From an uncultured bacterium (GTDB lineage: Bacteria; Bacillota; Clostridia; Lachnospirales; Lachnospiraceae), in the NCBI GenBank assembly GCA_948467735.1, contig CAOKFN010000087.1:1-7001 (forward strand): a stretch of 7,001 bases of DNA. The letters run 5' to 3'. Below, piece after piece: positions 1 to 5,770 of the stretch. The translations under genes were made by a program, and so were the position numbers. A model generated the notes under the pieces. The model searched no databases and had not been told where the DNA came from. It saw nothing but the letters and a program-made list of their open reading frames with translations. The first letter of the stretch is position 1; every line of letters begins with the position of its first letter.

Positions 1-699
1 ATTCTGGAATATGCTCCTCTTGTGAAGGTGGTTGCAGGCAGGCTGAGTATGTATCTGGGATATAACGTGGAGTATGAAGATTTGGTCAGCTATGGTATTT
101 TCGGACTGATTGACGCCATAGATAAATTTGATTATCTGAAGGATGTTAAATTTGAGACCTATGCCAGTCTGCGTATTCGGGGCGCTATTTTGGATCAGAT
201 TCGTAAGATGGATTGGATTCCTAGGACGATTCGGCAGAAGCAGAAAAAGATTGAGGCGGTCCTCAGAGAAGTTGAGCAGAGTACAGGCCGCTGTGCAACG
301 GACGAAGAGATTGCAAGAGGGCTGGGAATATCCGATGATGAATATCTGGATTGGCAGTCTCAGATGAAGGTGACAGGTCTGGTTTCTCTCAACGAGTATA
401 TGGAGCAGGGAAGCGATGTGGCGCAGGATTACGGCAGACAGACCACATCCAGATTTGAAGCGCCGGAAGAACGGATAGAGAAGGAAGAATTAGCGAAGGT
501 GCTGGGAGAAGCATTGAAGCTTTTGACCGAAAAAGAGCAGAAGGTGATTACGCTTTATTATTATGAGGAATTGACGTTAAAGGAAATCAGCAGTATTTTG
601 GAAGTCTCGGAGTCAAGAGTGTCTCAGCTGCACACCCGGGCACTACAGAAAATGAAGGGTAAGATGGGGAACTATATGGGGATTCTGTCAGACAATTAA
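1..699 (+). CDS. fliA: RNA polymerase sigma factor for flagellar operon (FliA/SigD), 5'-truncated
   Basis: This is the motility sigma factor (FliA in enterics, SigD in Bacillus), which directs core RNA polymerase to late flagellar, chemotaxis and autolysin promoters. The reading frame is open from base 1, so the GTG at 22 is internal. Translation begins ILEYAPLVKVVAGRLS, typical of region 2.1 in this family, and I estimate 20-25 N-terminal residues lie upstream. Region 2 is clear (EDLVSYGIFGLIDAIDKFD, then FETYASLRIRGAILDQIRK, about residues 25-70 of the fragment). Region 3 carries TDEEIARGLGIS near residues 100-112. Region 4 with its helix-turn-helix (LTLKEISSILEVSESRVSQL) lies at about residues 170-222. 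All regions visible are intact. The next gene, fapA, starts 153 bases downstream, and the same-frame gap contains no stop. No FliA-type promoter (TAAA/GCCGATAA-like) was found in the window. Confidence 0.95.
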   Translation: MLEYAPLVKVVAGRLSMYLGYNVEYEDLVSYGIFGLIDAIDKFDYLKDVKFETYASLRIRGAILDQIRKMDWIPRTIRQKQKKIEAVLREVEQSTGRCATDEEIARGLGISDDEYLDWQSQMKVTGLVSLNEYMEQGSDVAQDYGRQTTSRFEAPEERIEKEELAKVLGEALKLLTEKEQKVITLYYYEELTLKEISSILEVSESRVSQLHTRALQKMKGKMGNYMGILSDN

Positions 700-840
700 T
701 GCGTTACAGCAATTTATACTACAGACATGAAGGCCTGCCAAATGGCGCCGACCTATGGGCGTCGTTATCTTGAAACATCCGGCGGACTTTATCGCCTGCG
801 AGTATATCGGGCTGCGGCGCATAGTACCGGATTAAAAAAT

Positions 841-844
841 GGAG
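841..844 (+). promoter_or_regulatory. Ribosome binding site choosing the ATG at 853 for fapA
   Basis: A GGAG lies eight bases before the ATG at 853. The longer in-frame start at 727 has no convincing Shine-Dalgarno sequence. The 42 extra residues it would add (MKACQMAPTYGRRYLE...) do not resemble a FapA N-terminus, whereas MQNGYFRLVNDSEGFGIALY does. This site therefore decides the start. Confidence 0.7.
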
Positions 845-852
845 ATAAGACT

Positions 853-2445
853 ATGCAGAATGGTTACTTTCGATTGGTGAATGATTCCGAGGGATTCGGA
901 ATTGCTCTGTACGCTCCCAAAGGGTATGGGGAAGAAATACAAATTGGCGAAGTCATGGAATACTTGGAAGATATGAGAATAGGCTATGACAGGCTGAGGA
1001 TTGAAAGACAGATTGGCTTAGAGGAGGATGTAGTCTGTCATTTAGGGCCGGATGATTGTCCGGTTTGTCCGGAATCATATCATCTTGATGAAAGCAGCGA
1101 TGGTATGATTGTCACCGTGCGTTTTTATCCTCCTTCCGAAACCGGGGAGAGAATGACGTTGAACGGCTTTCTGCAGGATTTGCAGCTGAGGAATATTACC
1201 CGCGGCATTCAGATGAAAGCGCTTCAGGAGCATTTTCAGTCAGAAGGCAATTTTTGCACTGATATTGTGGTTGCCAAAGGCAAGGCGCCCGTGGAAGGCA
1301 CCGACGCCAAGATAGAGTATTTCTTTGACACGGATATGCATAGACGTCCGGCGCAGAAGGATGACGGCAGGGTGGATTATTTTAATCTTTCAACCATCAA
1401 TCATTGTCATAAGGGCGAGGTGCTTGCCAAGATTATTCCGGAGCAGAAGGGCGAGATGGGCTATGATGTCTACGGCAGGGATATTAAGCCCCGGGAAGTA
1501 AAGCGCGGAGTGCTGAAGTTCGGCAGAAATATTGAGCTGTCTGAAGATAAGCTTTCCATCACGTCGAATGTGGACGGACATGTGGCCCTGCAGGATGACA
1601 AAGTGATTGTGTCCGCCGTGTATACGGTGCAGAACGTGGATGTATCCACAGGCAATATCGACTATGAGGGAAGCGTTGAGGTTGACGGAAACGTATCCGA
1701 GAATTTTGAGGTGAAGGCCGGGGGCAATGTGGTGGTAAACGGTTTGGTGGAAGGAGCCAAAATTACCGCCGGAGGCAATATTATCATATCCAAGGGTATG
1801 AACGGCATGGGCGGCAAGGGCTATCTGAGAGCCGGCGGCGACGTCATCGTAAAGTTTCTGGAAAATGTGCGTGTTGTGACAGGAGGCTATGTGGAGACGG
1901 AAGCAATCCTTCACTGCAGGGTATCCGCCGGCAGCGAGGTGAGGGTGGACGGAAGAAGAGGGCTGATTGTGGGAGGCTACGTACAGGCGGCAAAAAAAGT
2001 TACCGCTAAGACAATCGGCGGCAGCATGGGAGCTGCGACGATTCTGGAGGTAGGTGTAAATCCCCTGCTGAAATCTCAGTATACACATATGCAGAAGGCT
2101 CTTGCGGATACCACCAAGACGGTCAAGGATGCGGAAGTTATTTTGGAAAATTTTAGGGATAAGTTGAAAAAAGGGTTTAAGTACAATGAATCTCAGTTAA
2201 AATATATGAAGAGCATTACCACTCTGGTAGAAGATAAATCTGCGGAGATAGAGCAGTTGAATATGCGTTTGGATAAATTGAGAACCATGATGGAAATTCA
2301 GAAGATGGCCGAGGTGGTCATCAATGATCAAGTATACCCGGGAACCACTATTATTATCGGTGAAGCTACGAAAACCATTCAGACGAATTTTCACTACTGT
2401 AAGTTTATCAAGGAGGCAGGCGAGGTTCGCATGGCGCCCTTATAA
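853..2445 (+). CDS. fapA: FapA / DUF342 family protein (flagellar assembly protein A)
   Basis: This 530-residue protein belongs to the DUF342/FapA family. Family members occur in motility loci, and FapA was named for a role in flagellar assembly or polar localisation. The exact molecular role in Firmicutes is unclear. The N-terminal half (about residues 1-260) matches the FapA N-terminal region, with motifs such as VDYFNLSTINHCHKGEVLAKI and YDVYGRDIKPREV. Residues about 262-403 form a glycine-rich beta-helix with regular rungs (VEVDGNVSENFEVKAGGN, AGGNIIISKG, AGGDVIVKF, VGGYVQAAKKV). Residues about 405-490 are charged and heptad-like, consistent with the C-terminal coiled coil of the family. 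No signal peptide or membrane segment is seen, so it is probably cytoplasmic. The length is normal for the family. The stop overlaps a perfect hairpin (2445-2483). Start 853 is preferred over 727. It follows fliA and probably shares its transcript. Confidence 0.9.
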   Translation: MQNGYFRLVNDSEGFGIALYAPKGYGEEIQIGEVMEYLEDMRIGYDRLRIERQIGLEEDVVCHLGPDDCPVCPESYHLDESSDGMIVTVRFYPPSETGERMTLNGFLQDLQLRNITRGIQMKALQEHFQSEGNFCTDIVVAKGKAPVEGTDAKIEYFFDTDMHRRPAQKDDGRVDYFNLSTINHCHKGEVLAKIIPEQKGEMGYDVYGRDIKPREVKRGVLKFGRNIELSEDKLSITSNVDGHVALQDDKVIVSAVYTVQNVDVSTGNIDYEGSVEVDGNVSENFEVKAGGNVVVNGLVEGAKITAGGNIIISKGMNGMGGKGYLRAGGDVIVKFLENVRVVTGGYVETEAILHCRVSAGSEVRVDGRRGLIVGGYVQAAKKVTAKTIGGSMGAATILEVGVNPLLKSQYTHMQKALADTTKTVKDAEVILENFRDKLKKGFKYNESQLKYMKSITTLVEDKSAEIEQLNMRLDKLRTMMEIQKMAEVVINDQVYPGTTIIIGEATKTIQTNFHYCKFIKEAGEVRMAPL

Positions 2446-2483
2446 GTGTGAGAAAGGTTCGCTTCGCGAACCTTTCTCACACT
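2445..2483 (+). repeat. Perfect 18-bp inverted repeat overlapping the fapA stop codon
   Basis: The arms at 2445-2462 and 2466-2483 are perfectly complementary over 18 bp with a three-base TTC loop. The first arm begins on the last base of the fapA TAA. The bases that follow on the + strand are GAAAAACGC, with no T-run, and the - strand exit has none either. It is therefore not a classical intrinsic terminator. It could be an mRNA 3'-end stabiliser or processing site between fapA and the downstream genes, or a dispersed palindromic intergenic repeat. I cannot tell which from one copy. Confidence 0.8.
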
Positions 2484-2560
2484 GAAAAACGCAAGGGCAG
2501 CGTCTTTCTCATAGGAAGAATTTCTTAGCCCGCAGGGTAGGCCGGTTTAGAAAGTTTATG

Positions 2561-2618
2561 GCGATTTTGCGTCTGTGCGCTGTCTGCGGCAGAATCGCTT
2601 AAGCGCAGAGAACAGCGC
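2561..2618 (+). promoter_or_regulatory. Interlocking inverted repeats just upstream of the small gene's ribosome binding site
   Basis: Two stems share this stretch. Stem A pairs 2561-2570 with 2589-2598 (10 bp, one G-U). Stem B pairs 2577-2583 with 2612-2618 and 2584-2588 with 2604-2608 (12 bp, with a three-base bulge at 2609-2611). The 5' arm of stem B sits inside the loop of stem A and its 3' arm lies beyond it. The two must therefore either form a pseudoknot or exclude each other. A 10-bp palindrome (CGCTTAAGCG, 2596-2605) lies at the crossing. The structure ends five bases before the TGAGG at 2624-2628, which suggests control of translation of the following gene. The pairing is visible; the function is inferred. 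Confidence 0.4.
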
Positions 2619-2634
2619 GGAAATGAGGTTTATT

Positions 2635-2943
2635 ATGGCACTTGGAGCAATTGAATTTGCAACGATTTCCAGATCACAGGATTATACGACCATCAAGCAG
2701 AATGAAGATAATAAGGGGATGGTGGATCAGGCAAATTTCAGCCAACAGGTTCAAAAGGCTACGGAACAGCAGGTTCGGGAAGTGCAGAGCAGGGATGACC
2801 CGGAGTGGCATGAGAACAGGCCCGACGCCAAAGAAAAGGGTAACGGACAATACAGCGGCGACGGCGGAAGCAGGCGAAAGAAACAGCAGCCCAGAGAGCG
2901 CATGGTGGTAAAAGGACAAGGCGGTTTTGACTTGAAGGTTTGA
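2635..2943 (+). CDS. Small hydrophilic protein of unknown function in the fapA-swrB interval
   Basis: This 102-residue protein begins MALGAIEFATISRSQDYTTI. I do not recognise a named domain, though from memory short proteins with this kind of N-terminus sit near fapA in related clostridia. The N-terminal half is moderately ordered, with an IKQNEDNKGMVDQANFSQQ segment. The rest is strongly charged and low in hydrophobics (Q, E, K, R and G rich, with GDGGSRRKKQQP), ending in GGFDLKV. There is no membrane segment, signal peptide or cysteine. The start is set by TGAGG at 2624-2628, six bases before ATG 2635; a reading from 2575 or from ATG 2623 lacks such a site. An unusual paired structure lies just upstream. 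Beyond the TGA stop, the +1 frame continues as coding-like sequence for 30 codons, so the true protein may be longer. The position suggests a motility or cell-surface role, by context only. Confidence 0.75.
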   Translation: MALGAIEFATISRSQDYTTIKQNEDNKGMVDQANFSQQVQKATEQQVREVQSRDDPEWHENRPDAKEKGNGQYSGDGGSRRKKQQPRERMVVKGQGGFDLKV

Positions 2944-3034
2944 AGCCGACGCTGAAGCCCATGAAACTCGTAATGAGACCTTATTCAAGGCAGAAAACGG
3001 CCGAATGGCCATCAATGTCATGATTGAATTATAA
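2942..3034 (+). other. Coding-like 30-codon tail in the +1 frame after the small gene's stop
   Basis: From 2942 the second frame reads EADAEAHETRNETL followed by FKAENGRMAINVMIEL and a TAA at 3032-3034. It has no usable start or ribosome binding site of its own, and the preceding in-frame stop is at 2933-2935. Its composition (balanced acidic, basic and hydrophobic residues, with a plausible amphipathic end) looks like real protein rather than random intergenic translation. Removing one T from the GGTTT run at 2937-2941 would join it directly to the 102-residue protein and give 132 residues. It may be a frameshifted 3' end, a +1 recoding event at GTT-TGA, a gene remnant, or chance. Confidence 0.3.
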
Positions 3035-3046
3035 TCATGATATAAT
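3018..3046 (+). promoter_or_regulatory. Candidate AT-rich promoter with inverted repeat upstream of the SwrB-like gene
   Basis: TATAAT occurs at 3030-3035 and again at 3041-3046. The second is preceded by TGA (3038-3040), which gives an extended -10 (TGnTATAAT). No good TTGACA is present at the expected distance. An 8-bp inverted repeat (TCATGATT 3018-3025, AATCATGA 3033-3040, seven-base loop) overlaps both elements and could be an operator. Transcription would begin around 3053, a little over 20 bases before the ATG at 3079. This would let the SwrB-like and MltG-like genes be expressed apart from fliA and fapA. Confidence 0.45.
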
Positions 3047-3078
3047 ATATTTCAGGATGGACAGAGGATAGCTAATAT

Positions 3079-3978
3079 ATGAATATAATGGAAATCATCC
3101 TATTGGCGGCGGGTGGAATTACTTTTGCGGCAAGTTTTTTTATCCCTGACAGGAAAGGAACCGGGGACGGAAATTCTAAGGCGCTGGCCGAGGATGAGAT
3201 AAAGAAGCTGGTTAAGCAGGAACTGGAGTCCATCAGGAGCCATGTGGACGATGTGGTGGAAGAGGCAGTTACCTATGCCATGGAAAAGACGGAGCGTTCG
3301 CTGGAACGGCTTTCCAATGAGAAAATCATGGCTGTCAGCGAGTATTCCGATACGGTGCTGGCAGAAATTCATAAGGATCATGAGGAAGCAATGTTTTTAT
3401 ACGACATGCTGAATAATAAACAGGTCAGTTTGAAAAATACTGTTTCCGAGATAAATCGTACTATAAAAGAAGCGGAGGATACAGTCACGGCGTTTCAGAA
3501 GTTTACGCCTGAAGTAATGACGCCTCAGACAGCGGAAGGAATGCAGGAGGAAACACCTGCGGCGGAGCTTCGGATTTCTGAGGGTCATGCCCCTTTAGCT
3601 CAGGCTTCTTCGGAGTCTGTAAATAAGCCGGCCGGAGGAAAGAACCGCTCAAAAAGGAATTCGTCCAGAAGGTCTTCTTCAAATAAGAATTTCTCTTCAA
3701 ATAAGAATTCTTCCGAAGGCGGGCAGGCAGTTTCCGCAGGAGGGTCTTCGGAAACCGGCAGGCGGCAGGAAAACAGCCAAGGGGAGAAACCGATTCAACG
3801 CGGACAGGACGAACGGGAAAAGTCCGGACAACAGAGCGGGCAGAACCAGCAGGAATATCATAGCAATGAAAGAATTCTGGCTCTTTACCAAGAGGGAAAA
3901 TCTGCTTTGGAAATAGCAAAAGTACTGGATATTGGCGTGGGAGAAGTGACGCTGGTGATTGATTTGTTTCAGAAGTGA
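3079..3978 (+). CDS. Membrane-anchored coiled-coil protein, SwrB-like (DUF6115-type C-terminus)
   Basis: This 299-residue protein has the layout of Bacillus SwrB, which sits directly after sigD and promotes assembly of the flagellar export apparatus. A single N-terminal membrane segment covers about residues 4-23 (IILLAAGGITFAASFFI). Residues about 36-135 form a long charged helical or coiled-coil region. Residues about 140-260 are a low-complexity linker rich in S, K, N, G and Q, with a short tandem repeat. The conserved C-terminus (263-299; ILALYQEGKSALEIAKVLDI, then GVGEVTLVIDLFQK) looks like a helix-turn-helix-type element typical of DUF6115 proteins. It is longer than the roughly 170-residue B. 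subtilis SwrB because of the linker. The AGAGGA at 3063-3068 serves ATG 3079. The next gene follows after 18 bases. The SwrB assignment rests on architecture and gene order, so I withhold the symbol. Confidence 0.8.
   Translation: MNIMEIILLAAGGITFAASFFIPDRKGTGDGNSKALAEDEIKKLVKQELESIRSHVDDVVEEAVTYAMEKTERSLERLSNEKIMAVSEYSDTVLAEIHKDHEEAMFLYDMLNNKQVSLKNTVSEINRTIKEAEDTVTAFQKFTPEVMTPQTAEGMQEETPAAELRISEGHAPLAQASSESVNKPAGGKNRSKRNSSRRSSSNKNFSSNKNSSEGGQAVSAGGSSETGRRQENSQGEKPIQRGQDEREKSGQQSGQNQQEYHSNERILALYQEGKSALEIAKVLDIGVGEVTLVIDLFQK
3676..3709 (+). repeat. 18-bp tandem repeat in the linker of the SwrB-like gene
   Basis: A 16-base unit (TCTTCAAATAAGAATT) occurs at 3676-3691 and 3694-3709 with an 18-base period, encoding two SSNKN(F/S) units. 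The period is a multiple of three, so copy-number changes would keep the frame and alter only linker length. Confidence 0.8.
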
Positions 3979-3996
3979 TAAAAAGCGAGGAAAGAA

Positions 3997-4662
3997 GTGA
4001 AATTAAGATATCAATTAAGAGGACTGGGAATCGGAATTGTGGTTACGGCCCTGTTGATGGGCGCTGCCTCGAAGGAAGGGGCGCCTATGAGCGATGCGGA
4101 AATCAAAGCTAAGGCTTTGGCGCTTGGAATGGTGGAAAGCGATTCATTGAGGCTTTCGGATTTGGGGAATGCCGATTTGACATCGGAACCTCCGGCGGAT
4201 GCTTCCGCCAAACCTGCCGGGACTGATGGGTCGGGCGGCGGGACGAAACCTGCCGAGACTTCCGCACCGGGGGACAATGCAAATCCCGCTCATACTTCCG
4301 CGCCGGGGGATGAGGCGGGGCCTGCGGGAACCTCTGCGCCGAATTCAAATCCGTCAAATTCAGGCGCCGGATCTACAGATACGCCCGGGGGAAATCTAAG
4401 CGGGCATACGCAGGCTTCGCCGATCCCCGATCGACGGATACCGAAGGAAGGGGAGAATATCACCGTTGTCATTGAGTCGGGAGAAATCGCTTCCGAAATC
4501 AGCAGGAAGATGGCGGAGGCCGGACTGGTGGAGGATGCGGCGGTATTTGAGAAGTATCTCTGTGAAATCGGCTGTACCAGAAGTATCCGGGACGGTACTT
4601 ATACGATTCCGGCAGGCACCAGCATGGAAGATATTGCGAAAATAATTGCGAAGCTTGAGTAG
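3997..4662 (+). CDS. Membrane-anchored protein with a YceG/MltG-like domain but no catalytic region
   Basis: This is a 221-residue protein starting at GTG 3997, with GAGG at 3987-3990 six bases upstream and only 18 bases after the previous stop, so the two genes are co-transcribed. A short N-terminal hydrophobic segment (LGIGIVVTALLMGAA, about residues 9-24) should anchor it in the membrane. Residues about 60-150 are a P/A/S/G/T-rich, probably extracytoplasmic linker containing a 12-residue tandem repeat. Residues 154-221 (NITVVIESGEIASEISRKMA, then GLVEDAAVFEKYL and GTYTIPAGTSMEDIAKIIAK) resemble the small LysM-like subdomain that begins YceG/MltG endolytic transglycosylases. The protein stops there, so the catalytic glutamate-bearing domain of MltG (usually well over 300 residues) is absent. 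Lytic activity is not expected; peptidoglycan binding or a regulatory role is my inference. Confidence 0.8.
   Translation: MKLRYQLRGLGIGIVVTALLMGAASKEGAPMSDAEIKAKALALGMVESDSLRLSDLGNADLTSEPPADASAKPAGTDGSGGGTKPAETSAPGDNANPAHTSAPGDEAGPAGTSAPNSNPSNSGAGSTDTPGGNLSGHTQASPIPDRRIPKEGENITVVIESGEIASEISRKMAEAGLVEDAAVFEKYLCEIGCTRSIRDGTYTIPAGTSMEDIAKIIAKLE
4258..4365 (+). repeat. 36-bp tandem repeat encoding TSAPGD units
   Basis: Three units begin at 4258, 4294 and 4330 with a 36-base period. They encode TSAPGDNANPAH, TSAPGDEAGPAG and a diverged TSAPNSNPSNSG. The units lie in the linker between the membrane anchor and the YceG-like domain. The whole-codon period suggests the linker can change length without losing the frame. 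Confidence 0.75.
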
Positions 4663-4703
4663 CAAAGTCCAATCGAAAAAAGAGGGATATGGTTTTGCTG
4701 CTT

Positions 4704-4709
4704 TATAAT
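4704..4709 (+). promoter_or_regulatory. Candidate -10 element for the nucleotidyltransferase gene
   Basis: A perfect TATAAT lies 42 bases after the MltG-like stop. No TTGACA-like -35 is visible at 16-18 bases upstream, and there is no TGn extension, so the promoter is weak or activator-dependent if real. A start near 4716 would give a leader of about 215 bases before ATG 4932, and that leader is strongly base-paired. Confidence 0.35.
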
Positions 4710-4711
4710 GA

Positions 4712-4775
4712 CGGTCGCTAAAATTTGCCATGTCGCCCGGCTCACGAGCGGAAAGCATCGTGAACCGATGGCAAA
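4712..4775 (+). other. First stem-loop of the nucleotidyltransferase leader
   Basis: TTTGCCAT (4724-4731) pairs perfectly with ATGGCAAA (4768-4775). Inside it, 4738-4747 pairs with 4758-4767 over nine of ten positions, with a ten-base loop. The left side carries a six-base bulge (4732-4737) and the right side is continuous. An outer CGGTC (4712-4716) can pair with GACCG (4779-4783). The pairing is directly visible. The role could be a regulatory leader, an RNA element or an intergenic repeat. Confidence 0.55.
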
Positions 4776-4782
4776 GCTGACC

Positions 4783-4868
4783 GCTTGCGAATATAGCCGA
4801 AGTCGGGACGGCAGCCGGGAATAGGGCGGCAGCCGTCCCGGCTTCGGCTAAATTGCGCAAGCCTTGCG
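4783..4868 (+). other. Second, very strong stem-loop of the leader with an alternative partner
   Basis: The arms at 4794-4812 and 4832-4850 pair over 19 bp with one G-U. They enclose a 19-base loop, and the GGCAGCCG at the arm-loop junction occurs twice. After a small internal loop, GCTTGCG (4783-4789) pairs with CGCAAGC (4856-4862). A second CTTGCG at 4863-4868 could compete for the CGCAAG at 4856-4861, making two states possible. No T-run follows, so this is not a simple terminator. The AAGGAGG of the next gene (4920-4926) lies about 50 bases further on. Confidence 0.6.
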
Positions 4869-4931
4869 GCGGCTGTAGAGCAGATACTCCATAACCCATG
4901 AGGCATCAAGTCAATCACGAAGGAGGAGCGG

Positions 4932-5753
4932 ATGGATCGTTCGGAAAGAAGAGCTTGGGAGATATTGAAGCTATATGTCAAAGAGGTGGAGCAACAGGAT
5001 TTGCACCGGCAGACCGGAATCATCAAGTCAATTATTCTGGTCGGATCTCTTTCGGATAATACCTATACGGGAAATGCGGGGAGCGATATTGATTTGGTGC
5101 ATATCGTCAGTGACGAAGCGGATTACGCGTTGGAAAAACGGCGAATCAATGATATGATTGACAGAGTTTGGGAAGAAACCGGAAAAGAAATTCCCATTGC
5201 AAGAGTTGTGTATCAACAAAAACATTTACGTCAGCCATATGAATATGATTTTGAGCTGTCGAAGCAAAATAAGGATTTGATGCAGAGGCCCATTGAAATA
5301 TTGCGTGTTTTGGACAGCGGAATCGTGGTCTATGGCGAAAATCTGATATCGTCCATTGAGAGGCCAAAGCGCGGGGATGTGGAAATGTCCCATAAGCTGA
5401 ACGATCAATGGCTGGAAGTATTGAGACAAACGGACCCGGATTGGTACGAAGGATATATCCGGACGCGCGACCGGCCATCCCTTCGCATTATGACCCAGAT
5501 TGTGCTCACAACGGCGCTTTCTGAATACTATTTTTATACCGGACGCAGCTGTTCCAGCAAATTTCACATTTTGGAACGTGTGGAACAGGAGTTGCCCGAG
5601 CTCCCCTATCTGAATCTGTTGAGATTATGCCATAAAAACCGTTTTCGGCCGGAGGAAATCACGCAGGAGGATACTGCCGTGATGAACCGTGAATATCAAA
5701 CCTGTTTTAAGACAAGGGAAAAAGCTTGGCCTGAATCAGAGACAGAAAAATAA
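4932..5753 (+). CDS. Nucleotidyltransferase-domain protein (Pol-beta superfamily)
   Basis: This 273-residue protein carries the signature of the minimal/antibiotic nucleotidyltransferase superfamily: ILVGSLSDNTYTGNAGSDID, with Gly38-Ser39 and the metal-binding pair Asp52 and Asp54. A third acidic residue may be Asp106 or Glu108 in YEYDFELSK. Enzymes of this fold transfer a nucleotide from an NTP to a small molecule, RNA or protein. The substrate cannot be read here, and aminoglycoside resistance is possible but unsupported. Residues about 150-260 are predicted mostly helical, as in the C-terminal substrate or HEPN-like halves of related enzymes. No signal peptide or membrane segment is seen. 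ATG 4932 has a near-ideal AAGGAGG at 4920-4926. It is preceded by a structured leader and followed after 17 bases by another gene, likely in one transcript. It interrupts an otherwise motility-to-ribosome gene order, suggesting acquisition. Confidence 0.85.
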   Translation: MDRSERRAWEILKLYVKEVEQQDLHRQTGIIKSIILVGSLSDNTYTGNAGSDIDLVHIVSDEADYALEKRRINDMIDRVWEETGKEIPIARVVYQQKHLRQPYEYDFELSKQNKDLMQRPIEILRVLDSGIVVYGENLISSIERPKRGDVEMSHKLNDQWLEVLRQTDPDWYEGYIRTRDRPSLRIMTQIVLTTALSEYYFYTGRSCSSKFHILERVEQELPELPYLNLLRLCHKNRFRPEEITQEDTAVMNREYQTCFKTREKAWPESETEK

Positions 5754-5770
5754 GAAAGGGGCGAATTGGT

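Noticed and set aside
1390..2088. Long open frame on the - strand (232 codons) inside fapA
   Set aside because: It lies wholly opposite the well-supported FapA beta-helix region, has no ribosome binding site worth naming, and its translation is histidine- and alanine-rich as expected of an antisense shadow.
2445..2483. Intrinsic terminator after fapA
   Set aside because: The hairpin is perfect, but no T-run follows on either strand.
2559..2603. Mini-ORF MAILRLCAVCGRIA
   Set aside because: It is only 14 codons, has no good ribosome binding site and lies inside the paired structure; most likely chance.
4730..4780. Possible 16-codon leader peptide (MSPGSRAESIVNRWQS) before the nucleotidyltransferase
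   Set aside because: No Shine-Dalgarno sequence precedes the ATG and the start is buried in a stem. A second short ORF at 4768-4824 has the same weakness.
4396..5026. Overlapping - strand open frames across the 4663-4931 gap
   Set aside because: They run into two confident + strand genes, show no domain-like sequence, and their gap portion is inverted-repeat DNA.
4904..5032. 12-base direct repeat CATCAAGTCAAT at 4904-4915 and 5021-5032
   Set aside because: Short, one copy is coding, and nothing mobile is bounded by it; probably coincidence.
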